DNA of 64,000 nucleotides from Hyphomicrobiales bacterium (GTDB taxonomy: Bacteria > Pseudomonadota > Alphaproteobacteria > Rhizobiales > Rhizobiaceae): NCBI GenBank assembly GCA_900466605.1, contig UBMU01000003.1:1-64000 (forward strand), given 5' to 3'. How positions within the stretch are numbered: position 1 is the stretch's first letter; each line of letters starts with the position of its first letter. Of this stretch, positions 25,854 through 36,914 are shown piece after piece. The notes beneath the pieces were generated by a model. It saw nothing but the letters and a program-made list of their open reading frames with translations. It did not search any database and was not told the origin of the DNA. Position numbers and translations under genes: made by a program.

Positions 25854-26882
25854 TCAGAGGCGCCAGGCGGCGCGCACCATCACCCGCACGCTTTCGCCAA
25901 GCTGCAAACGCTCCCGGCTAAAGGCCCGCAGCACCTGCCCGTCCCCAAGCAAGAGTTTCACGGCGTATCGCTCACCTTCGTAGAGGATGGACTCGACACG
26001 GGCCGCAAGCCCCTCACCCGTGATCAAGACATCCTCCTGACGCAACAGCACGTCCACCTTCGGTCGCCCGCTGGCCGCGTGGTCGAACAAGGGTTCCAGT
26101 GCACTCCAGTCGAGCAACCTGACGTCACCAACTGGAGACGGAAGCGAGAGAATTGCGCCGCGCCCGATCAGGCCACCTACGACTCGGCCCTCGGGCCGGG
26201 CATAGATTTCCGCTGGCGGTGCAGCTTGCAGAAGGCGGCCCTCCGACATCACAGCGACATCTGTTGCCAGCGCCATCGCCTCGCTCTGATCGTGCGTGAC
26301 GTAGACCATCGTTGCACCAGAACGCTGATGGAACTCGCGAAACGTCTCCTCCATCTCCTGCTTCAAGTGTCGGTCGAGGTTGGCGAGGGGCTCATCGAGC
26401 AGCACGACGTCAGGTGACGAGACAAGGCAGCGGGCCAACGCAACGCGCTGCCGCTGGCCACCGGACAGATCGGCGGGACGGCGCTCGGCGTGTTCCCCGA
26501 GCCTTACCGTCGCCAAGGCCTCGCGAACCTTCTGCTTGTAAGGGTCGCCCGAGATACCGCGCACCTTCAGTGGATAACCGACATTCTCCGCCACGCTCAT
26601 GTGTGGCCACAGCGCGTAGGATTGGAACACCATCGCCATGTTGCGCCGTTCCGGAGGCAGCGACCGGGAGGCGTCGGCAAGTAGCCGCTCTCCGAGGTGG
26701 ATGGAGCCGTCTGTCGGCGCCTCGAAACCGGCAATCATCCGCAGCACCGTCGTCTTGCCGCAACCGGAAGGTCCGAGCAGCGCGAGGAAACCGCCATGCC
26801 GCACCCTCAGGGAAAAGTCGGCAACCGCCGCACGCCCGGTGCCGAAATCCTTGGCAAGGTGATTGAGGATCAGTTCCGCCAA
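25854..26882 (-). CDS. ABC transporter ATP-binding protein, ferric/AEP type
   Basis: A 342-residue ATPase of the iron(III)/polyamine-type import class. Walker A is LLGPSGCGKTT, the Q-loop is in MVFQSYALWPH, the signature is DLSGGQRQRVALARCL, and Walker B is VVLLDEPLANLD with H in VTHDQSEA. A C-terminal TOBE-like domain starts at about residue 240. The start is most likely the TTG at 26882 with GAGAGGGG upstream, overlapping the permease end by 13 bp. The extended frame to 27047 is a shadow of the permease gene. Confidence 0.88.
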   Translation of the reverse strand: MAELILNHLAKDFGTGRAAVADFSLRVRHGGFLALLGPSGCGKTTVLRMIAGFEAPTDGSIHLGERLLADASRSLPPERRNMAMVFQSYALWPHMSVAENVGYPLKVRGISGDPYKQKVREALATVRLGEHAERRPADLSGGQRQRVALARCLVSSPDVVLLDEPLANLDRHLKQEMEETFREFHQRSGATMVYVTHDQSEAMALATDVAVMSEGRLLQAAPPAEIYARPEGRVVGGLIGRGAILSLPSPVGDVRLLDWSALEPLFDHAASGRPKVDVLLRQEDVLITGEGLAARVESILYEGERYAVKLLLGDGQVLRAFSRERLQLGESVRVMVRAAWRL

Positions 26883-28564
26883 GGCACGACCCCTCTCGGC
26901 AAGCGTTTCGCCATTAGTTCCAGAAGCAGCATCATGAAGACAACCATGAGGACGACGAGCACGGAGAGCGCCGAGGCTAGGTCGGAGCTGCCGCTGTCGT
27001 CGAGATTGTAGATTGCCACGCCGAGCGTCTGTGTCCCGGCAGACCAAAGGAGTGCGGAGATGGTGAGTTCATTGCAGGCAATCAGAAAGACCAGAATGAC
27101 AGATGCTCCCGCTGCGGGGGCTATGAGTGGCACGATGATATCGACAAGCCGCCGGAAGAAGCCCGCCCCAGACAGCCTTGCCGCTTCCTCCAGTGCCGGA
27201 TCCAGCTGATGAAACGCACTGACGACAGGCTTCAGGCTTACGGCGAAGAAGCTCGATAAATATGCGATCAAGATAATCCAGATCGTCCCGTAAAGTGTTA
27301 CGTGCAAAACGGGGATCGGCGCTGCAAACACGAGAATGAACGACACAGCCATGACGATGCCGGGCAGTGAATAGGGAATCTCGATCAGGCTGGAAACAAT
27401 CCGGCTCAAGAAGTCTTTGCGTCGGGTCAACGCGTAGGCAGCAAGCACGGTCACCGCAAGGAGACACAGCGCCGTGCCAGCGGCAAGAGACAGGGAGTTG
27501 ACGAACGCCGTTCGCGTGACCGCTTGCCGGAAGAGAATTTCGTAGAAAGCGCTTGCCGACATCGTCTTGAAGGTCAGCGGCACGCCATAGGCCGGGACAA
27601 GAGCACTGGCCAGCAGAGCGAAGAACGGTGCTGCCAGCATGAAGAAAAGGCAGCACCACAGCAACGGCTGCACGAAAAATCTCCAGCCTCCCAACTCGAA
27701 GGCTGCGGTCGCGCCCGAGAGCCCAAGCACGCGGTAGTCGCGTCCGCGCAAGGCGCGGTCCTGAACGGCAAGTCCCGCAACGGAAATAATGGCGATGATC
27801 GCCGAAAGCACCGCCACGTCGCCGAAAGTCCGGCTGGTGAAGGCGGAAAACTTGGTGAAGATCAGCGTCGGAAGTGTGTATATCGATGCCGGTATGCCGA
27901 GTATTGCAGGAATGCCGAAATTGCCTGTGCAGGACACAAAAGAGATTGCGGCTCCGGCAATGATGCCCGGCAGCGAAAGCGGCAGGATGATATCCCGGAA
28001 AACCCGAAAACTGCCAGCGCCGGCGAGACGGGCCGCCTCGACGCCATCGCGGGGCAGCGCCATCAAGCCGGCCCGGAGAGCGAGATAGACGAGCGGCGCG
28101 TGCTGCACGCCGTAGAGCAGCGAAATGCCGCCAACCGAGTAGAGAGGCTGTGGCGAACCGAGCGGCGGCGCGATGTGCAACGCCTTCAGCAGCGGGCTTG
28201 AAGGCCCCGACATCTGCACCCAGGCAAGCGCCGTCACCTGCGGTGGGATCATCATTGGCAAGACGAACAGGAAGCTCAGCACGCCTTTGCGCCGAATATC
28301 CGTCAGCGTCAGCAGGAAGGCGAAAGTGCAGCCGATGGCAAGAGAAATCAGCGTACCGAAAACGGCCGTGACCAGCGTGTAATAGGTTGCCAACCAAAGC
28401 GAGGGATCACTTATCACCGCGCCGACGCCGCCATTTCCAAGCGCGCCGATACCTGTGATCGCAAGCCGCGCCAGCGGCATCACACTCAAGATCAGAACAA
28501 CGATAATGACAAAAGGAAACAGCCAGGCTGGCTGGCTGTTTCCGGGACGAACATATCCGTGCAT
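26870..28564 (-). CDS. ABC transporter fused permease (two BPD_transp_1 domains)
   Basis: A 564-residue inner-membrane permease with about twelve helices. It contains two binding-protein-dependent transport domains in tandem. Each has an EAA loop: EAARLAGAGSFRVFRDI in the first half and EEAARLSGAGFFRRLVDI in the second. This FbpB/AfuB-like layout is typical of ferric and 2-aminoethylphosphonate importers. It starts 17 bp after the binding-protein stop and overlaps the ATPase gene, completing a three-gene operon. Confidence 0.92.
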   Translation of the reverse strand: MHGYVRPGNSQPAWLFPFVIIVVLILSVMPLARLAITGIGALGNGGVGAVISDPSLWLATYYTLVTAVFGTLISLAIGCTFAFLLTLTDIRRKGVLSFLFVLPMMIPPQVTALAWVQMSGPSSPLLKALHIAPPLGSPQPLYSVGGISLLYGVQHAPLVYLALRAGLMALPRDGVEAARLAGAGSFRVFRDIILPLSLPGIIAGAAISFVSCTGNFGIPAILGIPASIYTLPTLIFTKFSAFTSRTFGDVAVLSAIIAIISVAGLAVQDRALRGRDYRVLGLSGATAAFELGGWRFFVQPLLWCCLFFMLAAPFFALLASALVPAYGVPLTFKTMSASAFYEILFRQAVTRTAFVNSLSLAAGTALCLLAVTVLAAYALTRRKDFLSRIVSSLIEIPYSLPGIVMAVSFILVFAAPIPVLHVTLYGTIWIILIAYLSSFFAVSLKPVVSAFHQLDPALEEAARLSGAGFFRRLVDIIVPLIAPAAGASVILVFLIACNELTISALLWSAGTQTLGVAIYNLDDSGSSDLASALSVLVVLMVVFMMLLLELMAKRLPRGVVPWRN

Positions 28565-28581
28565 CAGCTTTCCAGCAGCGA

Positions 28582-29559
28582 TCAGTTCGAACCGTAGATG
28601 CCGGAGAAGGTCTTGAGGTCCTGATCGGTGTTCTTGAGCGCTGCGGCGGCAGTGATCGGCAGCACCTTGATGCTGTCGCGAGCCGGGAAGCCCTCCGGCA
28701 GCTTCATGCCGTTGCGGGCCGGGATATAGCCGAGTTTGAGGAAGCCTTCCTGTCCCTTTTCGGAGAGCACGTAGTCGACGAATTTCTTCGCTGCATCGAC
28801 ATTTTTCGAGGTGGCGAGAATACCGACCGGTTCAGTCACCGCGGAAACGCCCTCGGCCGGAAACACGAACTCGACGGGGGCACCCTTGGCCTTTTCGCGG
28901 ATGGGCATGTAGTCTACGACCATGCCGAAAGCCTTCTCGCCCGAGGCGACGGACTTGAGAACCGCACCGTTGCCGCCGGCAGCAGTCGCGCCATTGGCCG
29001 CGAGATCCTTGTAGAAGCCCCATCCGAGGCTGTCGACGCCGGCCAGCGTCTGCGCATGAATGAGCGCGGCGCCCGATGTCAGCGGGCTCGGCATGGTTAC
29101 GAGACCTTTGGCTTCACCCTTCGTCAGGTCTTTCCAGCTCGTTGGCTTGAAAGCGGCGGACGTATTGTAGACGATGCCGGTAGTGATCAGCTTGGTCGAA
29201 TAGTAGTAACCGTCAGCGTCGTAGAGCGATGCGTCGTAGCTCACCGCTTCCGGCGACTTGTATGCGAGCAGCTTGCCGGCTTCCTTAAGGCGCTCGAGGG
29301 TCACGGTGTCAGCGATCAAAAGAAGGTCGGCGACGGGATTGCCGGCTTCGATCTCCGCCTGCAGCTTTGCCATTATCTTCGGCGTGCCGTCACGTACCCA
29401 GTCGACCTTGATCTCGGGATTGGCCGCCATGAAGCCGTCGACGGTCGCCTGCGCATCTTCATTCGGCTGGCTGGTGTAGAGGACCAGATTGGCGGCATTG
29501 GCCGGAACTGCAAGCAAGCTCACTGCGAGCAGGGCGGCGGCGGAAACGATCGTCTTCAT
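28582..29559 (-). CDS. ABC transporter substrate-binding protein (iron/AEP type)
   Basis: A 325-residue periplasmic protein. The signal peptide ends VPANA (about residue 22), and the mature start NLVLYTSQPNEDAQ is typical of the FbpA/AfuA/PhnS-like group. DADGYYYSTKLITTGIVYN includes a Tyr cluster that could be ligand-binding. It is the first gene of the SBP-permease-ATPase operon. Whether the ligand is ferric iron, a phosphonate or another small anion cannot be decided. No phosphonate-catabolic genes are adjacent, and no Fur-type site was identified. Confidence 0.85.
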   Translation of the reverse strand: MKTIVSAAALLAVSLLAVPANAANLVLYTSQPNEDAQATVDGFMAANPEIKVDWVRDGTPKIMAKLQAEIEAGNPVADLLLIADTVTLERLKEAGKLLAYKSPEAVSYDASLYDADGYYYSTKLITTGIVYNTSAAFKPTSWKDLTKGEAKGLVTMPSPLTSGAALIHAQTLAGVDSLGWGFYKDLAANGATAAGGNGAVLKSVASGEKAFGMVVDYMPIREKAKGAPVEFVFPAEGVSAVTEPVGILATSKNVDAAKKFVDYVLSEKGQEGFLKLGYIPARNGMKLPEGFPARDSIKVLPITAAAALKNTDQDLKTFSGIYGSN

Positions 29560-29718
29560 GATGGATCCTCGATGATGGGAGGCCGTTCCTTAGCCATCGC
29601 GGATAACATGATTGTGACAGTCGGCTTCGGCATAAAGACGCCGATGTCTGCCTTGACCCGCTTTCCCTGTCCCTATCTTCTACCACACGTTTTGACTCGT
29701 GCATTTTGGAGGAAGCAT

Positions 29719-30777
29719 ATGGAATACCGGCTTCTCGGCCGCTCAGGCCTCAAGATTTCGACCGTGACGATGGGCACCATGACATTCGGCGGCCAAGGCT
29801 GGGCGAAGATGGTTGGCGATCTCGGTGTCTCCGAAGCGCGCAGGCTCGTCGACCTGTGCCTCGACGCCGGCGTCAACCTGATCGACACGGCCGACGTCTA
29901 CTCTCAAGGCGTCTGTGAGGAAATCCTGGGCGAGATCATCGGTGGGCCGCGTAAGAACGGCGTGCTGATCGCAACCAAGGCCCGCTTCCCGATGGGCGAA
30001 GGCCCGAACGACGTTGGCTCCTCACGCTACCATCTCATCAGCGCTTGCGAAGCAAGCCTGCGGCGGCTGAAAACAGACGTCATCGATCTCTACCAGCTTC
30101 ACGAATGGGACGGGCAAACACCGCTGGAAGAGACATTGGAGGCGCTGGATACGCTCGTGCGCCAGGGCAAGGTCCGCTATGTCGGCTGCTCGAACTTCTC
30201 AGGCTGGCACATCATGAAGGCGCTCGGCGTCAGCGAGAGGGAAAAGCGGGAGCGGTTTGTCAGCCAGCAGATCCATTACACACTTGAAGCACGTGAAGCG
30301 GAATACGAACTGCTGCCGATCAGCGTCGACCAAGGGCTCGGGGTGCTCGTCTGGAGCCCGCTCGCTGCCGGTCTGCTTTCCGGCAAGCATCGTCGCAACC
30401 AGGCAGCACCGGAAGGCTCGCGCCAATTTGCCGGCTGGACCGAGCCGCCGATTCGCGACGAAAACCGGCTGTGGAATATCGTGGAAACACTGGTGGCTAT
30501 CGCCGATGAGCGTGGCGTGTCGGCAGCACAGGTCGCACTTGCCTGGCTGATCGGCCGCAAGGCTGTCACGTCAGTAATCATCGGTGGGCGTACCGAAGCC
30601 CAGTTCAAGGACAATCTGGCCGCGGCCGAACTGAAACTGACTGAAAACGAGCGTAAGCGCCTCGACGCCGTCAGTTTGCCGCCGGTGCTCTATCCGTACT
30701 GGCACCAGCTCAACACGGCAAGCGACCGGCTGGGTGAGGCCGATCTGGAATTGTTCGGCCCGCACTTGGATCGCTAG
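29719..30777 (+). CDS. Aldo/keto reductase (YajO/Tas-like)
   Basis: A 352-residue NAD(P)H-dependent carbonyl reductase with the AKR TIM barrel. Residues of the tetrad are visible: Asp and Tyr in IDTADVYSQG, Lys in LIATKARF and His in YQLHEWDG. The C-terminal VIIGGRTEAQFKDNL binds the cofactor. ATG 29719 has the RBS GGAGGAAG. The much longer open frame beginning at 29056 overlaps the divergent binding-protein gene and is not coding there. The substrate is unknown. Confidence 0.9.
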   Translation: MEYRLLGRSGLKISTVTMGTMTFGGQGWAKMVGDLGVSEARRLVDLCLDAGVNLIDTADVYSQGVCEEILGEIIGGPRKNGVLIATKARFPMGEGPNDVGSSRYHLISACEASLRRLKTDVIDLYQLHEWDGQTPLEETLEALDTLVRQGKVRYVGCSNFSGWHIMKALGVSEREKRERFVSQQIHYTLEAREAEYELLPISVDQGLGVLVWSPLAAGLLSGKHRRNQAAPEGSRQFAGWTEPPIRDENRLWNIVETLVAIADERGVSAAQVALAWLIGRKAVTSVIIGGRTEAQFKDNLAAAELKLTENERKRLDAVSLPPVLYPYWHQLNTASDRLGEADLELFGPHLDR

Positions 30778-30790
30778 TCCGCTCGGAAAT

Positions 30791-30812
30791 TCGGCGGCTG
30801 GTCAGCCGCCGA
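30791..30812. terminator. Hairpin between convergent genes
   Basis: TCGGCGGCT and AGCCGCCGA form a perfect 9-bp stem with a 4-nt loop between the reductase stop and the aminotransferase stop, overlapping the latter. It can act in both directions, though it has no T-run. Confidence 0.5.
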
Positions 30813-32022
30813 TCTCACTCTCGATCAACGCGCCGAGTCGGCTAATACCTTCTTCGATCATCTGATCATTTGCGCAGGAAAAACTGACCCGGAAGGTGTT
30901 CTCTCCCGAACCATCGGCGAAGAATGCCTTGCCGGGGACGAAAGCGACCTTTGCAGTTTCCAGCGACTTGGCGAGCAGCTTGGCACCGTCTATGCCCTTC
31001 GGCAGTGTCACCCAAATGAACATGCCGCCTTCCGGCTTGGTCCAACTCGTGCCGGCCGGCATATACTTCTCAAGCGCCGCCAGCATCACGTTCCGGCGAT
31101 GGCTATAGACAGACTTGATCTTCGCCACCTGCGCATCAAAACCACGCTCCGCGACGTGCGCGATCGCTATCTGATTGATCGTCGAGGAGTGCAGGTCCGC
31201 GGCCTGCTTCATCAGCACGAGCTTACGGATAACAGCAGCATTGGCGACGATGAAGCCGACGCGAAGACCTGGCGCCAGCGTCTTCGAGAAGCTGCCGCAG
31301 TAGATCGTGCGGGTATCGTTGATATGTCCATTTTTCGCAATCTCCGTCGCCAGGATCGGTGCGATCGGGTTGCCGTCGTAGCGCAACGACTGGTAGGCCG
31401 CGTCTTCGATAACAGCGATATCGAGCTCCTCAGCCAGTGCGAGAACCTTCTCGCGACCAGCCTGATCGACTGTTTCACCCGTCGGGTTGGCAAAGTCGGC
31501 CGAGAGATAGGCGAACTTCACCTTGCCGCCCGCGGCCGACGCCTGCGCCCTATAGGAATCAGGCGTGCGGTTGCCGTTTGGCGTCAGCTGGTCATAGGTC
31601 GGCTCATAGGCGTTGAAGGCCTGGAGCGCACCGAGATAGGTCGGCCAGGTAACAAGTGCCGTATCATCAGGCGAGAGAAAAAGCTTGCCGAGGTAGTCCA
31701 GGCCTTGCTGTGAGCCGGACACGATGAAGACGTTCTCAAGCTCGCATGGAATGTTGAGCGCAGCCATCTGCTTGACCAGCCATTCGCGAAGCGGCTTGTA
31801 GCCTTCGCTGACCGAATACTGGAGCGCCGAGTTTACCGCCGAGCTATTGAAGATGTCAGCATAGGCCGCCTTGAACTCCTGATCGGGGAAAAGTGCCGGA
31901 TCCGGAATACCACCTGCAAAGGAAATGATGTCAGGGCGATCAAGAAGCTTCAGGAGCTCGCGAATCTCCGATGCGCGCATACGCGAAGAACGCGTGGCGA
32001 ATATGCTTTCCCAATTCAACAT
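30802..32022 (-). CDS. PLP-dependent aminotransferase, LysN/MocR-like class I
   Basis: A 406-residue fold-type I aminotransferase. Motifs are IISFAGGIPDP, SGSQQGLDYL, the Asn/Pro segment SADFANPTGE, IEDAAYQSLRYDG and the PLP Lys in YCGSFSKTLAPGLRVGF. The nearest characterised class is 2-aminoadipate/multisubstrate aminotransferase. It is cytoplasmic and complete. The second ATG (32022) is better spaced from GAGGAA than the first (32028). A conserved 18-bp motif at 32080-32097 is shared with the lysE promoter, hinting at common control by an amino-acid-responsive regulator. Confidence 0.88.
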   Translation of the reverse strand: MLNWESIFATRSSRMRASEIRELLKLLDRPDIISFAGGIPDPALFPDQEFKAAYADIFNSSAVNSALQYSVSEGYKPLREWLVKQMAALNIPCELENVFIVSGSQQGLDYLGKLFLSPDDTALVTWPTYLGALQAFNAYEPTYDQLTPNGNRTPDSYRAQASAAGGKVKFAYLSADFANPTGETVDQAGREKVLALAEELDIAVIEDAAYQSLRYDGNPIAPILATEIAKNGHINDTRTIYCGSFSKTLAPGLRVGFIVANAAVIRKLVLMKQAADLHSSTINQIAIAHVAERGFDAQVAKIKSVYSHRRNVMLAALEKYMPAGTSWTKPEGGMFIWVTLPKGIDGAKLLAKSLETAKVAFVPGKAFFADGSGENTFRVSFSCANDQMIEEGISRLGALIESEIGG

Positions 32023-32079
32023 GGGCATTTCCTCGCAATTTTTTGTCTTTGACGGACAGAACCACGCAACAAATTATAA

Positions 32080-32097
32080 GTCAACATTACTGACCTA
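32080..32097. promoter_or_regulatory. Operator-like motif shared with lysE promoter
   Basis: GTCAACATTACTGACCTA lies 58 bp upstream of the aminotransferase start. It matches 16 of 18 bases of GTCAGCATAACTGACCTA at 53596-53613, which lies 51 bp upstream of the lysE-type gene, in the same orientation relative to the gene. The core is an imperfect inverted repeat (GTCAa-N5-CTGAC). Confidence 0.5.
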
Positions 32098-32231
32098 TTT
32101 GTCTGCTATTTAAGAAGGGAAGGCTACTTCTGTAATCAGAAGCCAGAACGGGCCAAAATCGATCTTTTCAAAACCTACTCCGTGGCAGTAGTGTCGCCGC
32201 CGTTATCAAATAGCCTATGAAGGTACCAGCA

Positions 32232-33332
32232 ATGACCGCGTCGTCGAACACTCCTGAAATCAAGATCGAATTCCACACGTCTCCGGTCTCGGACGCCGAC
32301 CGAATTCAGGCCCTGGAGACGCCCGGCTTTGGAAAGGTCTTCACGGATCATATGGTTCTGGCGCGGTGGACTCCCGAGCACGGCTGGCACGATGCGAAGG
32401 TTACGCCCAGGCGGCCTTTGGAGCTCGATCCCGCTAGCGCGGTGCTGCACTATGCTCAGGAAATTTTTGAAGGCATGAAAGCCTACAAGGCGGACGATGG
32501 TCGCATTCTGCTATTCCGCCCTGAAGAGAACGCCCGCCGTTTTGCGCAGTCGGCGGCCAGGATGGCAATGCCTCCGGTTCCGACAGAGCTTTTCCTCAAG
32601 GCGGTCGAAGAGCTTGTTCGTGTTGACAAGGAATGGATTCCCTCAGGCGACGGCAGCCTCTATCTGCGGCCATTCATGTTCGCCAACGAGGCATTCCTCG
32701 GCGTCCGCCCTGCACAGGAGTACATCTTCTGCATCATTGCCTCCCCGGTGGGCGCATATTTCAAAGGCGGAGCGAAGGCGGTCTCCCTATGGGTCGAGAC
32801 TGAATACACCCGAGCAGCAGCCGGCGGCACCGGTGCGGCCAAATGCGGCGGAAACTACGCGGCCAGCCTCGTGGCACAAGCCGAGGCGGCGAAGAAGGAC
32901 TGCGACCAGGTTGTGTTCCTTGACGCAGCGGAACATCGCTGGGTCGAGGAACTCGGAGGGATGAACGTATTCTTCGTGATGAACGACGGATCTGTCGTAA
33001 CCCCACCGCTCGGCGGCACGATCCTGCCCGGCATCACCCGCGCCTCGGTGATCGTTCTCGCGGAAGAAAAGGGCTTGCGCGTCGAGCAGCGTCCCTACTC
33101 GTTCGCGGAATGGCAGAACGATGCCGCCAGTGGCAAGCTCGTGGAAGCGTTCGCTTGCGGCACTGCAGCAGTACTCGCCGGCATCGGCCTGGTGCGACAC
33201 GCGGGCGGCGAATTCCTGGTCGGAGACGGACAGACCGGCAAGCTGACCAGCGAGCTGCGTCAGGAACTCGTCGGCCTGCAGAAGGGCGTTACGAACGATG
33301 AGCGCGGCTGGACACGCCGCATCCTGGCCTAA
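32232..33332 (+). CDS. ilvE: Branched-chain amino acid aminotransferase
   Basis: A 366-residue PLP fold-type IV enzyme catalysing the last step of Leu, Ile and Val synthesis (and its reverse). It shows the eukaryote-like BCAT type common in rhizobia: QEIFEGMKAY, YLRPFMFANEA, the PLP Lys in GTGAAKCGGNYAASL and GTILPGITR with FACGTAAVLAGI. The start at ATG 32232 is preferred over 32217 because AAGG lies just upstream and the N-terminus fits. It is followed by a clear terminator and stands alone. Confidence 0.93.
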   Translation: MTASSNTPEIKIEFHTSPVSDADRIQALETPGFGKVFTDHMVLARWTPEHGWHDAKVTPRRPLELDPASAVLHYAQEIFEGMKAYKADDGRILLFRPEENARRFAQSAARMAMPPVPTELFLKAVEELVRVDKEWIPSGDGSLYLRPFMFANEAFLGVRPAQEYIFCIIASPVGAYFKGGAKAVSLWVETEYTRAAAGGTGAAKCGGNYAASLVAQAEAAKKDCDQVVFLDAAEHRWVEELGGMNVFFVMNDGSVVTPPLGGTILPGITRASVIVLAEEKGLRVEQRPYSFAEWQNDAASGKLVEAFACGTAAVLAGIGLVRHAGGEFLVGDGQTGKLTSELRQELVGLQKGVTNDERGWTRRILA

Positions 33333-33333
33333 G

Positions 33334-33408
33334 GTTAACGGTGGCGCGCCAGCAGTCGGCCACCGTTAACTCAGAGATTTTCGAAACCGGGCGATGCCCG
33401 GTTTTTGT
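33334..33408 (+). terminator. Tandem hairpins after ilvE
   Basis: The first stem GTTAACGGTGGC/GCCACCGTTAAC (33334-33345 and 33359-33370) is followed by AAACCGGGC-GAT-GCCCGGTTT (33384-33404) and a T-run. The second hairpin is a textbook intrinsic terminator. Confidence 0.85.
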
Positions 33409-33565
33409 GGGGTCAGGCAAAAAGCAATGGCTCGCGCCGAGAGGCGCGATGCTTCAGCCGTTGGCAAGATCACAGAGTTGGGGCGGTATGGAAAACCTGT
33501 CCCCCGCTTCCCCGCCGGGAAACGGGGAAAGACTTTTCCAATGCTGCAGCTCGATCGTACCGCGC

Positions 33566-34027
33566 TCAGGAACGGAAGAGGGCCGTGATCTGCTCTTGTG
33601 TCGGCAACTGGCCTCGCGGCGTCAGCTTGTCGACCACCCCGGGCAGAACGGTCGACAGTTGATTCAGGAGCTCCTGCTCACTGATTCCCGCCTGGCGTGC
33701 GAGATCGCTGATCGTCTTCGACCCGAGCGCACTATTGAGACTGCCCGGCGCAATCGGCTTGTTCTGGCCGGGTTGAACCCAGGAATCCACCGTATCGCCC
33801 TGCCCGGCTTCCGTCAGCTTGCCAAGAAGACCGCCGAGCCCACCGAGCCCACCGAGAAGACCGCCATCGCCGGCCTGTGGACTAGCTTGCGGGTTGGCCT
33901 GCTGCGCCGTTGGATCGGTCTGGCTGGCTCCACCACCGAGGAGCTTCCCCACCAACAACGCACCGAGAGCAATCATGATCGGCTTCGATATATTTCCGCC
34001 CGGAACGGCGTCATCAAAGATACCCAT
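33566..34027 (-). CDS. YidB family (DUF937) protein
   Basis: A 153-residue protein. An N-terminal segment IMIALGALLVGKLLGG may be membrane-associated or a buried helix. It is followed by a Gln/Pro-rich linker and a Gly-Leu repeat (GGLLGGLGGLGGLLGKL), then the DUF937 domain with ISDLARQAGISEQELLNQLS and a C-terminal helix. Relatives are uncharacterised, widespread cytoplasmic or envelope-associated proteins. ATG 34027 has AGGAGG upstream. It is divergent from the GlsB-like gene. Confidence 0.82.
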   Translation of the reverse strand: MGIFDDAVPGGNISKPIMIALGALLVGKLLGGGASQTDPTAQQANPQASPQAGDGGLLGGLGGLGGLLGKLTEAGQGDTVDSWVQPGQNKPIAPGSLNSALGSKTISDLARQAGISEQELLNQLSTVLPGVVDKLTPRGQLPTQEQITALFRS

Positions 34028-34179
34028 GACATCCTCCTTTTTGGTTTCTTCGTTTCACAGAACAACAACTGTAGAATGAAAGCATAAGGTTCTCGCGAAC
34101 CTTGAATTCCCCGGCAAGCTATTTAGCTTAAACGGGAAGATGGTCTGAATATTCAACCAATCAAGGAGGCGAATGGCAG

Positions 34180-34437
34180 ATGTCAGTAATCGGCTGGATT
34201 ATCCTTGGACTAATTGCAGGATTCATAGGCAGCAAGATCGTCAACAAGTCGGGAGCGGGCATGCTGATGGACATCGTCCTCGGCATCGTGGGAGCAATTG
34301 TCGGTGGCCTTATCTTCAGCTTCTTCGGCGCATCAGGCGTAACCGGCTTCAATATCTACAGCCTAGTCGTGGCCGTCATCGGTGCCGTTGTGGTTCTGTG
34401 GCTCTATCACGCAGTTAGCGGGCGACGCTCCATCTAG
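34180..34437 (+). CDS. GlsB/YeaQ/YmgE family stress membrane protein
   Basis: An 85-residue, three-helix inner-membrane protein of the transglycosylase-associated family. The glycine-zipper pattern is GLIAGFIGSKIV, DIVLGIVGAIVGGLIF and a third helix, VVAVIGAVVVLWLYHA. Members are induced by envelope or acid stress in enterobacteria; the mechanism is unknown. Length is as usual. Confidence 0.9.
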   Translation: MSVIGWIILGLIAGFIGSKIVNKSGAGMLMDIVLGIVGAIVGGLIFSFFGASGVTGFNIYSLVVAVIGAVVVLWLYHAVSGRRSI

Positions 34438-34528
34438 CTCGCTATTTCATGTCGATGGAATGAGCGCCGCCTCAAAGGCGGCGACTTTGTGCGTGTAACT
34501 CCGGCCTTGGCTCATCGGGCGAACGATC

Positions 34529-35116
34529 ATGGCAGACGAGAGTACATCTTCATTCTACGACGACAACGCGGCAACCTATGCCTCGCGGCAACGCACGCTG
34601 CCCGTTCGACGGCTTGATGCCTTTCTGTCGCAGTTGCACCCAGGCGCATCCATCCTCGACCTGGGATGCGGCGGTGGGCAGGATAGTGCCTATATGGTGT
34701 CGAAGGGCTTCGATGTGATCCCGACAGATGGATCTGCGGCAATCGCGAAGCAGGCAGAGGCCCTCCTCAGACGCCCCGTCGCGGTCCTGCGCTTCGAAGA
34801 TCTGGATGAGGAGGAAGCCTTTGACGGAGTGTGGGCCGAAGCGAGCCTGTTGCATGTTCCGCGACCAGCCCTCCCCGAGGTGCTGGAACGGATTCGCACG
34901 GCGCTGCGACCCGGCGGCACTTTCCACGCCACCTTCAAGGCGGGCGAAGCGGAAGGACACGACGGCTTGGGCAGATATTATAACTACCCGTCGGCCGAAC
35001 TGCTCTCCGAAATGCTCAGCAACGGCGGCTGGCACAACATCGTCATCAGCGAGGGCGACGGGAGCGGCTACGACGGCAAGCCGACCCGCTGGCTTGCTGT
35101 GCGGACGCAAAAATAA
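34529..35116 (+). CDS. Class I SAM-dependent methyltransferase
   Basis: A 195-residue cytoplasmic Rossmann-fold methyltransferase. Motif I ILDLGCGGGQDS is at about residues 43-54, an acidic residue follows strand 2 (IPTDGS), and motif IV-like VWAEASLLHVPR follows. No extra substrate domain is present, so the target (small molecule or lipid) is unknown. It is convergent with ilvC, with a shared hairpin between. Confidence 0.88.
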   Translation: MADESTSSFYDDNAATYASRQRTLPVRRLDAFLSQLHPGASILDLGCGGGQDSAYMVSKGFDVIPTDGSAAIAKQAEALLRRPVAVLRFEDLDEEEAFDGVWAEASLLHVPRPALPEVLERIRTALRPGGTFHATFKAGEAEGHDGLGRYYNYPSAELLSEMLSNGGWHNIVISEGDGSGYDGKPTRWLAVRTQK

Positions 35117-35118
35117 AG

Positions 35119-35138
35119 GCCGGAGCTTTCGCCCCGGC
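35119..35138 (-). terminator. Hairpin with GAAA loop after ilvC
   Basis: On the minus strand GCCGGGGC-GAAA-GCTCCGGC forms an 8-bp stem (one G-T pair) capped by a stable tetraloop, 27 bp past the ilvC stop and just past the methyltransferase stop. It can serve both convergent genes. Confidence 0.65.
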
Positions 35139-35165
35139 CCTGCTGAACCAGCAGTTTGAAAAGGC

Positions 35166-36883
<1,718 letters not shown>

Positions 36884-36900
36884 GGCCTCACTCCCAATAA

Positions 36901-36914
36901 GTACCGTACGGTAC
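36901..36914. promoter_or_regulatory. TetR operator palindrome
   Basis: GTACCGTACGGTAC is a perfect 14-bp palindrome ending 18 bp upstream of the TetR start codon, the typical place for an autoregulatory TetR operator. Confidence 0.65.

Noticed and set aside
27069..28397. 442-residue frame overlapping the ABC permease
   Set aside because: Same strand but another frame of a permease with two EAA loops; Arg-rich and without helices.
29056..29718. N-terminal extension of the aldo/keto reductase
   Set aside because: It overlaps the divergent binding-protein gene; the reductase has a strong RBS and natural N-terminus at 29719.
33867..33920. Short Gly-Leu coding repeat in the YidB gene as a DNA repeat element
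   Set aside because: It is explained by the protein repeat GGLLGGLGGLGG and is not mobile or CRISPR-like.
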